Below, one piece after another: positions 1-9,941 of a stretch of 54,089 nt of DNA. The notes under the pieces were generated by a model that worked only from the letters and a program-made list of their open reading frames with translations, was not told where the DNA came from and did no database searches. The number at the start of each line of letters is the position of its first letter. The stretch's first letter is position 1. The stretch lies in NCBI GenBank assembly GCA_938040325.1, contig CALHXW010000171.1, forward strand, positions 1 through 54,089, in the 5' to 3' direction. This DNA is from an uncultured bacterium. Its GTDB lineage: Bacteria; Myxococcota_A; UBA9042; PHBI01. The translations under genes and the position numbers were made by a program.

Positions 1-30
1 CCAGCGGACGCCGCTGGCAAGCACATCGCC

Positions 31-84
31 TTCGCCTCGCTCGAAAACAGCGCTTGATTTGGGGCTAGTTTCGAGCGAGGCGAA
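31..84. repeat. Perfect 16-bp inverted repeat (hairpin)
   Basis: Bases 31-46 (TTCGCCTCGCTCGAAA) are the exact reverse complement of 69-84, with a 22-nt spacer. A smaller hairpin, CCAGCGG-acg-CCGCTGG, lies at 1-17. No open frame here resembles a protein. The arm pair is too long and exact to be chance and is the first of several strong hairpins upstream of the lipoprotein gene at 419. It could be part of a structured RNA, a dispersed palindromic element, or the 3' end of a transcript entering from outside the window. Confidence 0.6.
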
Positions 85-90
85 CGAGGT

Positions 91-182
91 GCGCATCACA
101 CCGGCGTGGGGCGGACGACGGCGATGCGTGCATCGTCGAGTCCGAGTGAGCGCAGCGAGCGCCCCGACGCCGCTGTGATGCG
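91..182. other. Branched hairpin element, candidate structured RNA
   Basis: Bases 92-111 pair with 162-182 over about 20 bp, interrupted by one C-C mismatch (101/173) and one bulged G (166). The enclosed 50 nt can itself fold: CGGAC (112-116) with GTCCG (140-144), and CGATGC (122-127) with GCATCG (130-135). The folded shape is therefore a long closing stem carrying at least one internal arm. It sits between the hairpin at 31-84 and the terminator at 229-258, so a plus-strand transcript covering all three would be a compact structured RNA. No known RNA family was recognised. Confidence 0.35.
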
Positions 183-228
183 TAGATCGAACGCCGCAGC
201 CGGAAGTAGCGCTTGTTTTAGGTCTAGA

Positions 229-258
229 CCTCGGCGCATTGTGGCGCCGGGGTTTTTC
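229..258 (+). terminator. Intrinsic terminator
   Basis: CCTCGGCGC (229-237) pairs with GCGCCGGGG (244-252) as a 9-bp stem with one G-T pair and a 6-nt loop, followed at once by TTTTTC. This is a textbook rho-independent terminator reading on the plus strand. It overlaps a perfect 12-bp palindrome, AGGTCTAGACCT (220-231). No protein gene precedes it in the window, so it ends either a gene lying to the left or a non-coding transcript from about 31-228. The remaining 259-418 bases hold nothing recognisable except the leader of the next gene. Confidence 0.65.
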
Positions 259-418
259 AGTAGAAGGGCGCTCGGTGACGCGCGACGACACGCCCCTGCG
301 ACCGCGTTAGGTTTCTTTCGCTCGTCGCTCGTGGCACACGTTTGACAGGGCGGCGGCGCTTGGCTGCCGGGCTCGTCCGGCACTTGCCTGCTGTGCAGCA
401 CAGAGAGGAGACCTCACC

Positions 419-1879
419 ATGCGCGTTCGACGAAGTGTTGCTGCTGCTGTGGCTGTCGCCGCTGGCTTTTGGCTAACGACGGGCTGTGACAGCGGCGGCG
501 CCGAGGCGGCCGACCAGGTGGGTAAGCCGCAGCCGCCACCACTGGCGGATCTCGCAAAGTCAGACAGTGCTGACGTGGTTATCGAGCACGAGCGGGCTGA
601 GCTCAACACGGTGGTAGAGGCCGAGCTCGAGGCGAGTGCCTGGGTGCACGCGTGGCCTGTGGTCTTTAGCGGCCCGGCGACGCTGAAGCTTGAGACGTTC
701 CCGGACGTTGATGTCGACACGGTTTTGGCCGTTCAGGCTTGGGATGACGCGGTCGGCTCTTGGGGCCCCGTCATCGCCGAAAACGATGACAACCCCGACG
801 ATGTCTCTGGGGCGTCGTTGCTCTGGGTTGACGTGGACGCAGGGCGCTATCAGATCACGGTGCGTGGGTACCCGGAGCTTTCGGCCGAAGGGGGCTTTGC
901 CCTCGAGATTCGCTGCGACGGCGACGGCTGCGTGGTGCCGACAGAGGTCCCGGCGCCCGTGCCCGACGCCACCCCTGTGGTGGCGTCCCTCGAAGGTCAT
1001 CCGGCTCATGGCCTGAGCGCGGACTTCAGCGCGTTCTTGGACGCTGCGGGCTACGACCGCGCAGCGCTGGCGCGACAGGACGTGGCCGGCGGCAGCTTTG
1101 GCGGGCGCGTGGACGCCGCACAGGCGCTGACCCGTCAGCCGGTGATCTTTGTGCACGGCAACGCCGATCGGGCGCTTGGCGGTCCGCTCGGTGGCTGGAG
1201 CGTCAGCGTGGAGGCCTTCTTGGCCGCTGGCTATACGTCCGCGGAGCTCTACGCAACCACCTGGGGGCCGGCAGACGCCTCCAGCGCAGCGCTGCAGTAT
1301 CACTCTCGCGAGCATCTGACGCAGGTCCGACGCTTCATCGAGGCAGTCCTTGAGTACACCGGCGCCGCCAAGGTCGACGTCATCGGTCACTCGATGGGGG
1401 TGACGTTGGCTCGAAAGGCCATCGAAGGCGGGAGCGGCAGTGACGCCCTCGCTGGGGGCGACTACGAGCTTGGAGACGCGCTGACTGACCGCGTCGACAC
1501 GTTTGTCGGAATCGCAGGCGCCAACCAGGGACTGACCGCGTGCTGGGTGACCGGACCAACGACGCCGACGTGCGGCGCGACGAATGGCTTCTACCCCGGC
1601 CAGGCGACATTCTGGGGCTCCGTCGTCGGGCGATCGGCTTTCCTCACAGCACTCAACGAGCGTGAACGGACCGAGGGAGACCACATCTACAGTATCTGGT
1701 CCCGCGACGACGAGCTCGTGGGCTCGGGCGGCATCGTTTGGGGAAGCGCGACGTCAGCGATTGCTGGCGAGGACGGCAGCGTTGTCCTCGACGGTGGCGA
1801 GGGGCACCTCGAGACCAAGTCACTGACGGCGGGCGTGCAGCTCGGCTTGGTCACTGAGCAGCGAATCGCCGACCGCTAA
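419..1879 (+). CDS. Lipase-like alpha/beta-hydrolase lipoprotein
   Basis: A 486-residue predicted lipoprotein: charged N-terminus, hydrophobic core, and lipobox LTTGC with the modified Cys at 23. After an N-terminal region of about 200 residues that resembles a secreted beta-sandwich module, the alpha/beta-hydrolase part begins near PVIFVHGNAD. The nucleophile elbow is GHSMG (323-327, Ser325). Plausible triad partners are Asp430 or Asp431 in WSRDDE and His463 in GEGHLE. This resembles class 2 lipases (LipA/EstA-type triacylglycerol lipases). The ATG is preceded by GAGGAG at a suitable distance. Its last 29 nt overlap the oppositely oriented glycosyltransferase-like gene. The substrate cannot be read from sequence; a secreted esterase is equally possible. 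Confidence 0.85.
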   Translation: MRVRRSVAAAVAVAAGFWLTTGCDSGGAEAADQVGKPQPPPLADLAKSDSADVVIEHERAELNTVVEAELEASAWVHAWPVVFSGPATLKLETFPDVDVDTVLAVQAWDDAVGSWGPVIAENDDNPDDVSGASLLWVDVDAGRYQITVRGYPELSAEGGFALEIRCDGDGCVVPTEVPAPVPDATPVVASLEGHPAHGLSADFSAFLDAAGYDRAALARQDVAGGSFGGRVDAAQALTRQPVIFVHGNADRALGGPLGGWSVSVEAFLAAGYTSAELYATTWGPADASSAALQYHSREHLTQVRRFIEAVLEYTGAAKVDVIGHSMGVTLARKAIEGGSGSDALAGGDYELGDALTDRVDTFVGIAGANQGLTACWVTGPTTPTCGATNGFYPGQATFWGSVVGRSAFLTALNERERTEGDHIYSIWSRDDELVGSGGIVWGSATSAIAGEDGSVVLDGGEGHLETKSLTAGVQLGLVTEQRIADR

Positions 1880-2861
1880 CTGCGAGGGTGTCACGGATGG
1901 CCGCTGCGAGTGCGATGGCGTCGCCACGCGGCACCAGCACATCAGCCACGACCGGGCCGGCACCACGGCGGGTGGCGATCACCGGGATGCCTGCGCGCGT
2001 TGCTGCCGTCACTTCCGGCGCATAAGACTCGCACCATGCCGGCGCGAGCACGGCGTCGACGCCATCGAGCGATGCCACGCGACCGTGGGCCGTTCGGACA
2101 TGAGGCCGAGCCAAGAGGTGCGGCGGCTCGGCACCGGGACCGCCGCGAGCAAGAAGCTCGGCGCCGACGGCTTCAGCGGCATGCACGGCCGCCACAACGC
2201 CGTTTCTACCGGTGGCGAGGCCCGCCAGGAGAAGACGTGGACGGTCGTGAGCAGGTCGCCTGACGATGGACCTGACGCGCAAGGATGGCGGGTCCAAGAC
2301 GTCAGCGCAGAGACCTTGGTCGTGGCGATACGCAGCTGCAAAGTGCCCGCGAACTCGCCGCGTGTCCGCGAGGAGCCACTCCGACTCCTGCCGAACGACG
2401 ACCGAGTGCGGGGCGCGGTAGCGCTTCAGGAAAGGAAGGCCCGGTAAGGCACGAGCCGCATCGTCGAGGTCCTCATGGATGCCGCGCAGAGCGGGGAGGT
2501 CTTCGACGAGGGTCCGGTGGACATCACGCTCGGCGGCCGTCGCGAGCGTGGTGCGCGCAGCAAGGCTTTGGCACACGACTTCCCGGGTCGAGGCGGGAAG
2601 CCAGCGTGCAACGGCCCGATCGAACGCCATGCGGTAAGCGAACCGAAAGCGCATCTGACGCTCCACCCGGTCGCCGCTGTAGATCCGTCGAGCGAGCCGC
2701 AGCGCAGCGAAGCCCGGCAGCCGAACAACCCGGTGGGGAAGGCGCTCGGCCGCGCCGCGCGGCATCCACGGCGCCACAAGTGTGAGAGGTCCGCGGGTCG
2801 CGTAGTGCGCCAGGGTCGGCTCCAGCCAGGAGCCTGGTTCGGAGGCACAGATGACGATCAT
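1851..2861 (-). CDS. Glycosyltransferase-like protein (GT4-type fold)
   Basis: A 336-residue protein with two Rossmann-like halves. The C-terminal half carries a glycosyltransferase family 1/4-like pattern: a VDAVLAPAWCESYAPEVTAATRAGIPVIATRRGAGPV-type run in which a Glu follows a loop, then a small-residue loop precedes a secondary Gly motif. The signature is degenerate, so the family call is tentative. The ATG overlaps the stop of the VanW-family gene (ATGA), so the two are almost certainly co-translated. With VanW as partner, a role in cell-envelope glycan or surface sugar modification is plausible. The 3' end overlaps the lipase-like gene by 29 nt in tail-to-tail orientation. Confidence 0.6.
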   Translation of the reverse strand: MIVICASEPGSWLEPTLAHYATRGPLTLVAPWMPRGAAERLPHRVVRLPGFAALRLARRIYSGDRVERQMRFRFAYRMAFDRAVARWLPASTREVVCQSLAARTTLATAAERDVHRTLVEDLPALRGIHEDLDDAARALPGLPFLKRYRAPHSVVVRQESEWLLADTRRVRGHFAAAYRHDQGLCADVLDPPSLRVRSIVRRPAHDRPRLLLAGLATGRNGVVAAVHAAEAVGAELLARGGPGAEPPHLLARPHVRTAHGRVASLDGVDAVLAPAWCESYAPEVTAATRAGIPVIATRRGAGPVVADVLVPRGDAIALAAAIRDTLAVSGRRFAAQ

Positions 2862-3751
2862 CGCACGGCTCCGAGCCGCGTCAGGCGAGCAGGGCGCGCA
2901 TGGCAGTCGGTCTCATCGCATGTCAGGCAGCTGCGGCGACGACCGACCGGCCCGAGGATCCGTCGCCGGTTCTCGGCGATCACCTCACGCTGGCCGCCGA
3001 CGCGGCGGGTGACGCGGTTGAGTCGGTAGTGTGCCCCCGCCGAGTCGCGGACCACACGTTCATCCACCATCTCTAGCTCAACGCTCGGCGCCGACCGCTC
3101 GCCATACGCTTCGATGATGAGCAGGTCGGTCGCTCCGTCGCGCTCCACAAACACCGCAAGCCGTGTCGCTGCCGTGGGCGCGACTCGGAGGTCCACGTGG
3201 GGCCAAAAGACCGTCGCGTCGAGGCCCCAGACGGCGGCATCGGCCGCGGGTGGGATGGCCTCAAGGGAGTGCCCGTGGCGCTCGACGATGGTCCAACCGA
3301 GGGCCACGGCAACCTCAAAGAGCGCGTTGGAGAGAAGGCAGACACCGCCGCCAACCGCGGGCACCACGCAACCTCCGCGAAGCTCCATGCCGTAGCGGTA
3401 GCCGTCGGCTTCGCTGATGCGTCCTAGCGTCCGCCAGAACGACAGCGGCTGGTTTGGCTCGAGCACGAGCCCGTCGAAAGCGCGGGCGGCGAGGCGGACG
3501 TTGTGTCGCTTGCCAGCTTCGAAGAGCGGGTGCGCGTCGGCGTCGGAACGGGCGATCGGCACTGCATGGCGGTAGATGAGGTGATCATCGGATGTGCGGG
3601 GGCCGGTCTCGGGGCGCGGAAAGCGGTCGCCCTCCAGCCGCCAACGGACAAGGCGAACCGCCTGGCGTGCCCGGACCCTTAGCTGCCGCCAGGCGATCTG
3701 GCCCGGCGAGTGTGAAGCGAGTGTCGCGGTCTGTGCGTGTTCGCTTGCCAT
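2858..3751 (-). CDS. VanW family protein
   Basis: About 297 residues from the ATG at 3751, chosen because AAGGGGGA lies 7 nt upstream; an in-frame start 24 codons earlier lacks such a site. The central region carries the VanW-family signature: NQPLSFWRTLGR, then GGCVVPAVGGGVCLLSNALF, then WTIVERHGHSLE. VanW was named from vancomycin-resistance clusters but its biochemical role is unknown. The C-terminus holds a compact Cys/His group, CLTCDETDCH, that could bind a metal. The gene is the first of a coupled pair with the glycosyltransferase-like gene. It is transcribed away from the isocitrate dehydrogenase gene across a 164-bp shared upstream region. No signal peptide is seen. Confidence 0.85.
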   Translation of the reverse strand: MASEHAQTATLASHSPGQIAWRQLRVRARQAVRLVRWRLEGDRFPRPETGPRTSDDHLIYRHAVPIARSDADAHPLFEAGKRHNVRLAARAFDGLVLEPNQPLSFWRTLGRISEADGYRYGMELRGGCVVPAVGGGVCLLSNALFEVAVALGWTIVERHGHSLEAIPPAADAAVWGLDATVFWPHVDLRVAPTAATRLAVFVERDGATDLLIIEAYGERSAPSVELEMVDERVVRDSAGAHYRLNRVTRRVGGQREVIAENRRRILGPVGRRRSCLTCDETDCHARPARLTRLGAVR

Positions 3752-3768
3752 TGCTGCATCCCCCTTAA

Positions 3769-6141
<2,373 letters not shown>

Positions 6142-6151
6142 GGCGCCGCTC

Positions 6152-6180
6152 CGTGCCGGTGGACTCGAGTCACCGGCACG
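6152..6180. terminator. Hairpin between convergent genes
   Basis: CGTGCCGGT and ACCGGCACG form a 9-bp stem around a second small palindrome, GACTCGAGTC. It lies just after the isocitrate dehydrogenase stop and overlaps the last codons of the convergent von Willebrand gene. There is no T-tract, so intrinsic termination is uncertain; the position suggests a bidirectional transcription barrier. Confidence 0.4.
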
Positions 6181-7057
6181 GGTCGGGTGTCTCCGCGTCA
6201 CACGTGAGGCTCTTGGGTGAGCATGACAGGCCGAGGTCTGGGCAGCCGACCTCGGGTGAGCACGCGGGTCGCAGGAACAGCTCTTGTTGGCCAATTCCGG
6301 TCTGCTTTTGGAAGAGGCGCTCCTGACGAAAACGACTCAGCTCCGCCTCCGGCTTGAGCACGAACTTGCCCGTGACCTGTCCAAGCTGCTCGTCCATTTG
6401 CCGCAGGCGAAGCGTCTCAACAACCGCACGCCAGTAGCCTGGGCCCGTGTGCAGGAGCTCGCGAAAGATGCGCGTCACACCGTCGGGATCTGAGTTGACG
6501 CTGAGTTCTGGCGCAAAGAGGTAGTGACCACCCGAGCGGCACGCGATGTCGAGCTGTTCGGGGTCCGGCCCCTGACGTGACACGTCGATGTGCAAAAACG
6601 ACACGCGCAGTGGGGTGCCGCCGGGCTGCTGGCCTTGCGCGACGAGCTCGCGGACGTGCTCGACGTCCACAGTGTTTGCGCACGGCAGACCGCAGTCCCC
6701 AGCGTCGGGTGGCGGGCAGTCGTCCGGTCCGCCGGTCACAACGACGAGATCGACGCGCTCGAATCTGCTGCTGAGGCTGGCCAGAGCTCCGTGCGTCTCA
6801 GCTAGCGCGGTCCACAGGTTTGAGCGGCCTTCGAAGCTCGGGGCCGGGTGTATCTGAGGCTCTGCAGTCGGGCTGAAGCAGGTCTCAAGGGTCTCCAACA
6901 GGGTGTCGCTGACCGTGTCGCATGCACGGAGTTCGCCTTCGTTGAAGTAGATGACCGCACCTTCGCCGCTGAGCGTCTGGAACTGAATGACCAGATCGGC
7001 CGCGGTTCCAATCGCCGCCAAGCTGTCCATGCCGCTGCTTGCGTCGACCAAGATCAA
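6170..7057 (-). CDS. von Willebrand A domain segment (C-terminal part of a frameshifted lipoprotein gene)
   Basis: About 295 codons beginning at a TTG that overlaps the upstream stop (TTGA). It opens with LILVDASSGMDSL, matching the metal-ion-dependent adhesion motif DxSGSM of von Willebrand A domains, and later has the DLVVVTGGPDDCPPP strand expected in the same fold. The C-terminus is Cys-rich (CSPEVGCPDLGLSCSPKSLTC), suiting an exported protein, yet this piece has no signal peptide. The frame stays open and protein-like upstream of the TTG. One extra A in the AAA near 7087 would join it to the preceding lipoprotein as ...TINNKTSERAEAATLILVD. I read 6170-7689 as one gene carrying a -1 type frameshift, real or a sequencing error. 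Confidence 0.7.
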   Translation of the reverse strand: MILVDASSGMDSLAAIGTAADLVIQFQTLSGEGAVIYFNEGELRACDTVSDTLLETLETCFSPTAEPQIHPAPSFEGRSNLWTALAETHGALASLSSRFERVDLVVVTGGPDDCPPPDAGDCGLPCANTVDVEHVRELVAQGQQPGGTPLRVSFLHIDVSRQGPDPEQLDIACRSGGHYLFAPELSVNSDPDGVTRIFRELLHTGPGYWRAVVETLRLRQMDEQLGQVTGKFVLKPEAELSRFRQERLFQKQTGIGQQELFLRPACSPEVGCPDLGLSCSPKSLTCDAETPDPCR

Positions 7058-7689
7058 CGTGGCGGCTTCGGCCCGCTCTGACGTTTGTTGTTGATAGTCA
7101 AAATGGTCGGCAGGCCGGCGACAAGAAGATCGATCCTGGGTTCGTCGCTGAGAGTGTCGATCTCTAGGTCGCTGAGCAGCGTGTGTGGTGCGAGCAGACG
7201 CCCGTCGCCGGTGAGTGCGCGTTGACCCTGAAGCCAGTCGCCTTCGCGAGCGGGCGCCTCGCTTCCGTCGGCAGCGCTACTCATCAGCAGCAGGTCGATG
7301 ATGAGGCCGTCGGTGGGTCCAGGGTCGCACTGTCGCCGCCAGCCTCCCGATGGTCTCTGCACTGCGGGCCAGGTGCCGTAGAGCTCGACCCGGCCGACGG
7401 ACCGTTCCCTCAGCTGCACACAGCTTGCGTCGCACGCGTCGTTGAGGTCGCAGGAGAAGCTGACGTCCAGACCGCCGTCAACACACGCGAGGATGCAGTC
7501 GCCAACGCTCCGATCCGCGAGGGCGTCGCAGGCGTCAGCCGCGAGGCACGCTTGGTCGCAGTCGCATGCGTCTCGCCCGCAGACGGCCTCGGGCAGGGCG
7601 TCGTCGCCGAGCGGCAGGTCGTCGGTCTGGGAGCAGCCCATCACCACCACGGTCAGCGCCCACCCGAGCAGCTGCACAAGACGTTGCAT
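7054..7689 (-). CDS. Cys-rich lipoprotein, N-terminal part of the frameshifted VWA gene
   Basis: 211 residues starting with a signal peptide and lipobox VVMGC (Cys19), then a Cys-rich stretch with repeated CDxxC-like spacing (CGRDACDCDQACLAADAC), typical of disulfide-rich secreted proteins of myxobacteria-like organisms. The final residues (NNKRQSGPKPPR) look like out-of-frame translation. The next reading frame continues smoothly into a von Willebrand A domain. Its ATG overlaps the stop of the CDGSH-TIR gene (ATGA), so translation is coupled. No function can be assigned beyond a membrane-anchored, possibly protein-binding role. Confidence 0.7.
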   Translation of the reverse strand: MQRLVQLLGWALTVVVMGCSQTDDLPLGDDALPEAVCGRDACDCDQACLAADACDALADRSVGDCILACVDGGLDVSFSCDLNDACDASCVQLRERSVGRVELYGTWPAVQRPSGGWRRQCDPGPTDGLIIDLLLMSSAADGSEAPAREGDWLQGQRALTGDGRLLAPHTLLSDLEIDTLSDEPRIDLLVAGLPTILTINNKRQSGPKPPR

Positions 7690-8552
7690 CAGTCGTGTCC
7701 GTGGGCGTTGGGAGAGGTGGCTGATAGGGCGTCCGCAAGCGCGTCTGAGAGCGCGTCAGCGTGACTGAGCCACGGGCGTCGTGCACGGTGTCGTTGCAGG
7801 TCGACGGCTTGAATGTGGCCGATGAAGGCCGGCGGTGACGTCCCGTCGAGCACAATGACGCGGCAAGGTTTGTCGAGCGCGAGCGCAGCGCCCGTCTCGA
7901 ACGCGCAGTAGGTCGACGCGAAGCTCGCCGCCGAGCCGATCAGGACGAAGCACTCAGCTGCGCGCAGCTCGGCATCGATACGCTCGCGCCAGCTATCGCC
8001 AGGTTGGATGGAGTCGGCGCAAACGAAGATCTCGGCGCCCGCGTACCGGCGCAGGTAGTCCACGACCGGTTGGATCGTCGGCTCGTCGGCCACAGCATGG
8101 CTCAGAAACACCGAGGGCGGGGCGTGTGTCGGAACGTCCTCACCGGCAATGGCGGCGCGAACAGAGCGCCAGAGGTGGAGTGGATCGTCCGGTTGCGCGT
8201 GGCGCAGTGACCACCCGCTGAATGTCTTATGGAGGGCGCTGATGGGCGTCTCGACGGCCACCGCAATCCGCTGGTCTCCGCTCAGGCGGGCAAGCTCGCC
8301 GCCGAGCTGCGCCAAGTCGGTCCCGTCGCTCAGCGCGATCAGGCGTGACGCTTGGATCGGGCCGTCGACCCGGTGCGCGACCACCCCGCCAAGCTCGTGA
8401 GCGAGGCGCTCGCCAAGACTTGCGAGGTGAGGCCCCGCGACGACGCATAGCGACTCTCGACGCGATGTTGGTTCGCAGCTCCAGGCGTCCCCGTGTGAGC
8501 CATCACAGCTCGGAAACGTCGCAGAACGCCCGCAGACACATCGCCGCGCCAC
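7689..8552 (-). CDS. CDGSH iron-sulfur / TIR domain fusion protein
   Basis: 287 residues, starting at GTG with GGAGGTGA six bases upstream. Residues 5-20 read CVCGRSATFPSCDGSH, an exact CDGSH signature (C-x-C-x2-S-x3-P-x-C-D-G-S-H) with the 3Cys-1His ligands Cys5, Cys7, Cys16 and His20 of a [2Fe-2S] cluster. Residues 35-145 form an alpha/beta linker region I do not recognise. Residues about 147-270 are a TIR domain: SVFLSHAVADEP opens it, FVCADSIQPGDSWRERIDAEL follows, and YCAFETGAAL (216-225) carries the Glu (219) that is catalytic in NAD-cleaving TIR proteins. A redox- or iron-gated TIR NADase is the natural inference. The stop overlaps the VWA lipoprotein start. No membrane segment is seen. 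Confidence 0.85.
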   Translation of the reverse strand: MARRCVCGRSATFPSCDGSHGDAWSCEPTSRRESLCVVAGPHLASLGERLAHELGGVVAHRVDGPIQASRLIALSDGTDLAQLGGELARLSGDQRIAVAVETPISALHKTFSGWSLRHAQPDDPLHLWRSVRAAIAGEDVPTHAPPSVFLSHAVADEPTIQPVVDYLRRYAGAEIFVCADSIQPGDSWRERIDAELRAAECFVLIGSAASFASTYCAFETGAALALDKPCRVIVLDGTSPPAFIGHIQAVDLQRHRARRPWLSHADALSDALADALSATSPNAHGHD

Positions 8553-8620
8553 CTCTCACCTCCGTGTGGTGTCGCGCTACTCTCGCAGAGGGCTGAGGTG
8601 CGCCGCAAGGTGGATGATGA

Positions 8621-8637
8621 CGCTGAGCCCCTCAGCG
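8621..8637 (-). terminator. Short hairpin at the end of the small exported gene
   Basis: CGCTGAG-ccc-CTCAGCG is a perfect 7-bp stem with a 3-nt loop spanning the stop codon of the small exported protein gene and lying about 70 nt before the CDGSH-TIR start. It lacks a T-tract, so it may only attenuate or stabilise the upstream message. Confidence 0.3.
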
Positions 8638-8937
8638 GCTCGCTTTCGGCGCAGCCTCACGCACAAGCTTGCCATCGCGGACGAAGACGAGGTCGTCGCG
8701 CTTCGCTCTCACACGGCCCATGCCACGCGCGCTGAAGGTGCAGCCGCCGACACAGATCACGGCCGTCCACTGGTGCGCACTCACGTTCAGCGTGGTCTCC
8801 ATCGAGACCGACTTCACCTTGATCGCATAGTCGGCAGCGTCTTCGTTCTTCAGCTCCACCGCGCTCGCAACGGTCGTGCTCGCACCGGCCAAGAGCATCG
8901 CCAGGAACATCGAACGGACAGTCTTGAAAGCGCGCAT
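8632..8937 (-). CDS. Small exported protein, unknown function
   Basis: About 101 residues from the ATG at 8937, chosen because AAGGA sits 7 nt upstream; an ATG 9 codons earlier is also open. The N-terminus is a clear Sec signal (MRAFKTVRSMFLAMLLAGAS...VASA) with probable cleavage after ASA. The mature part of about 75 residues is mixed beta-like sequence with one Cys pair, CVGGC, possibly a disulfide or metal site. I do not recognise a family. It lies 79 nt upstream of the CDGSH-TIR gene on the same strand and may share its promoter, although the hairpin between them makes this uncertain. Confidence 0.65.
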   Translation of the reverse strand: MRAFKTVRSMFLAMLLAGASTTVASAVELKNEDAADYAIKVKSVSMETTLNVSAHQWTAVICVGGCTFSARGMGRVRAKRDDLVFVRDGKLVREAAPKASR

Positions 8938-9026
8938 GAGAGGTTCCTTGATGAGGTTGCTCATGTTTCAACGGCGGGTCGCCATCGTCGCTTTAAGGGT
9001 TTGTTCGTGTTTGTTGTAGCCGTGGT

Positions 9027-9941
9027 TCATATTTGGCTGGGACGGGCCGGTCCGTCGCCGTTTGAGGCTGAAACCCACGCGAGCAGCTCATTGCGGCGAC
9101 TGCCGTGGATGCAGAGCAGCTCGTGGTCGATGGCGATGAAGTCCTTTCGGACGTAGGGCTTCCACTGCTCTAGCTCGCCCGTGGGGAGGACACTCCAGAA
9201 CTCGAAGCCAAGCGCCGTGCAGATTCCGATCAGCGGCGCGAGGTCCCAGGGGGTGCAGCGTGGATACGAACCCAGCACCGCACCGCCAACCTCGCCCTTC
9301 CAGAGCCTCGCAATGGCGATACCGACGCTGCCGGTGGAGGTCTCCGCCCCGGCGAAGAGGCGACCGTCGCCGCTGATGAACCGTCGCGACGCAGGGCTGA
9401 GGGTGTCCGGCTGGTCGCGCAGCAAGACCCACTGCTGGGCCAGCGTCCGGTCCTCGTCGATCGCCATCCGCTCGGCGATTCCGAACTCGCTGATGCGGTG
9501 GACCAGCTGGTCGCCCGGGCGGACCGCATACACCTCTTGGGTCATCACATCGCCGACGCAGGCCGAGATGACCGCGTCGCCGTCGCAGAGGGCGATCATC
9601 GTGCCGATGCCGTGGGACTGTCGGCGCATGAAGGCTTTCGTGCCGTCCAACGGGTCGACGGTGAACCAGAGGTCGCGTCCAGGGAGCGTGCAGGACTCAG
9701 CAAGGCCTCGCTCTTCGGCGACGATACCGTAGCCGACAAACCACTCGCGCAGCAGCTTCACAAAGACGCGCTGAGCCGCGATGTCAGCGGTCGTCACAAA
9801 GTCCAAGCTTCCGCCCCGGCCGCCCTTTGACGTCGCCTCGAACGTGAATCGATGCCCGCGAATGGCCACGATGGCGCGCCGGACAGCCTCTTTCATGAGG
9901 GTCCCGACGACATTGGCATTCATGGGTCCGAATTCCATCAT
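9027..9941 (-). CDS. Inositol monophosphatase family phosphatase
   Basis: 304 residues of the Mg-dependent, Li-sensitive phosphatase family (IMPase/FBPase/CysQ). The main metal-binding motif is VDPLDGTKAF; an upstream EERG supplies the first metal-ligand Glu, and SLDFVTTADIAAQ is the usual N-terminal region. The C-terminal motif CTPWDLAPLIGIC contains the third ligand in the WD pair. Possible substrates are inositol phosphate, histidinol phosphate or 3'-phosphoadenosine 5'-phosphate. The last would suit the PAPS-using sulfotransferase region about 14 kb away, but that link is inference. The start is ambiguous among ATGs at 9941, 9938 and 9923. It is divergent from the CotH lipoprotein gene. 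Confidence 0.85.
   Translation of the reverse strand: MMEFGPMNANVVGTLMKEAVRRAIVAIRGHRFTFEATSKGGRGGSLDFVTTADIAAQRVFVKLLREWFVGYGIVAEERGLAESCTLPGRDLWFTVDPLDGTKAFMRRQSHGIGTMIALCDGDAVISACVGDVMTQEVYAVRPGDQLVHRISEFGIAERMAIDEDRTLAQQWVLLRDQPDTLSPASRRFISGDGRLFAGAETSTGSVGIAIARLWKGEVGGAVLGSYPRCTPWDLAPLIGICTALGFEFWSVLPTGELEQWKPYVRKDFIAIDHELLCIHGSRRNELLAWVSASNGDGPARPSQI

Noticed and set aside
7080-7095. Programmed -1 frameshift in the VWA gene
   Set aside because: The local sequence AACAACAAACG does not give an X-XXY-YYZ heptamer and no downstream pseudoknot is evident; an indel explains it more simply.
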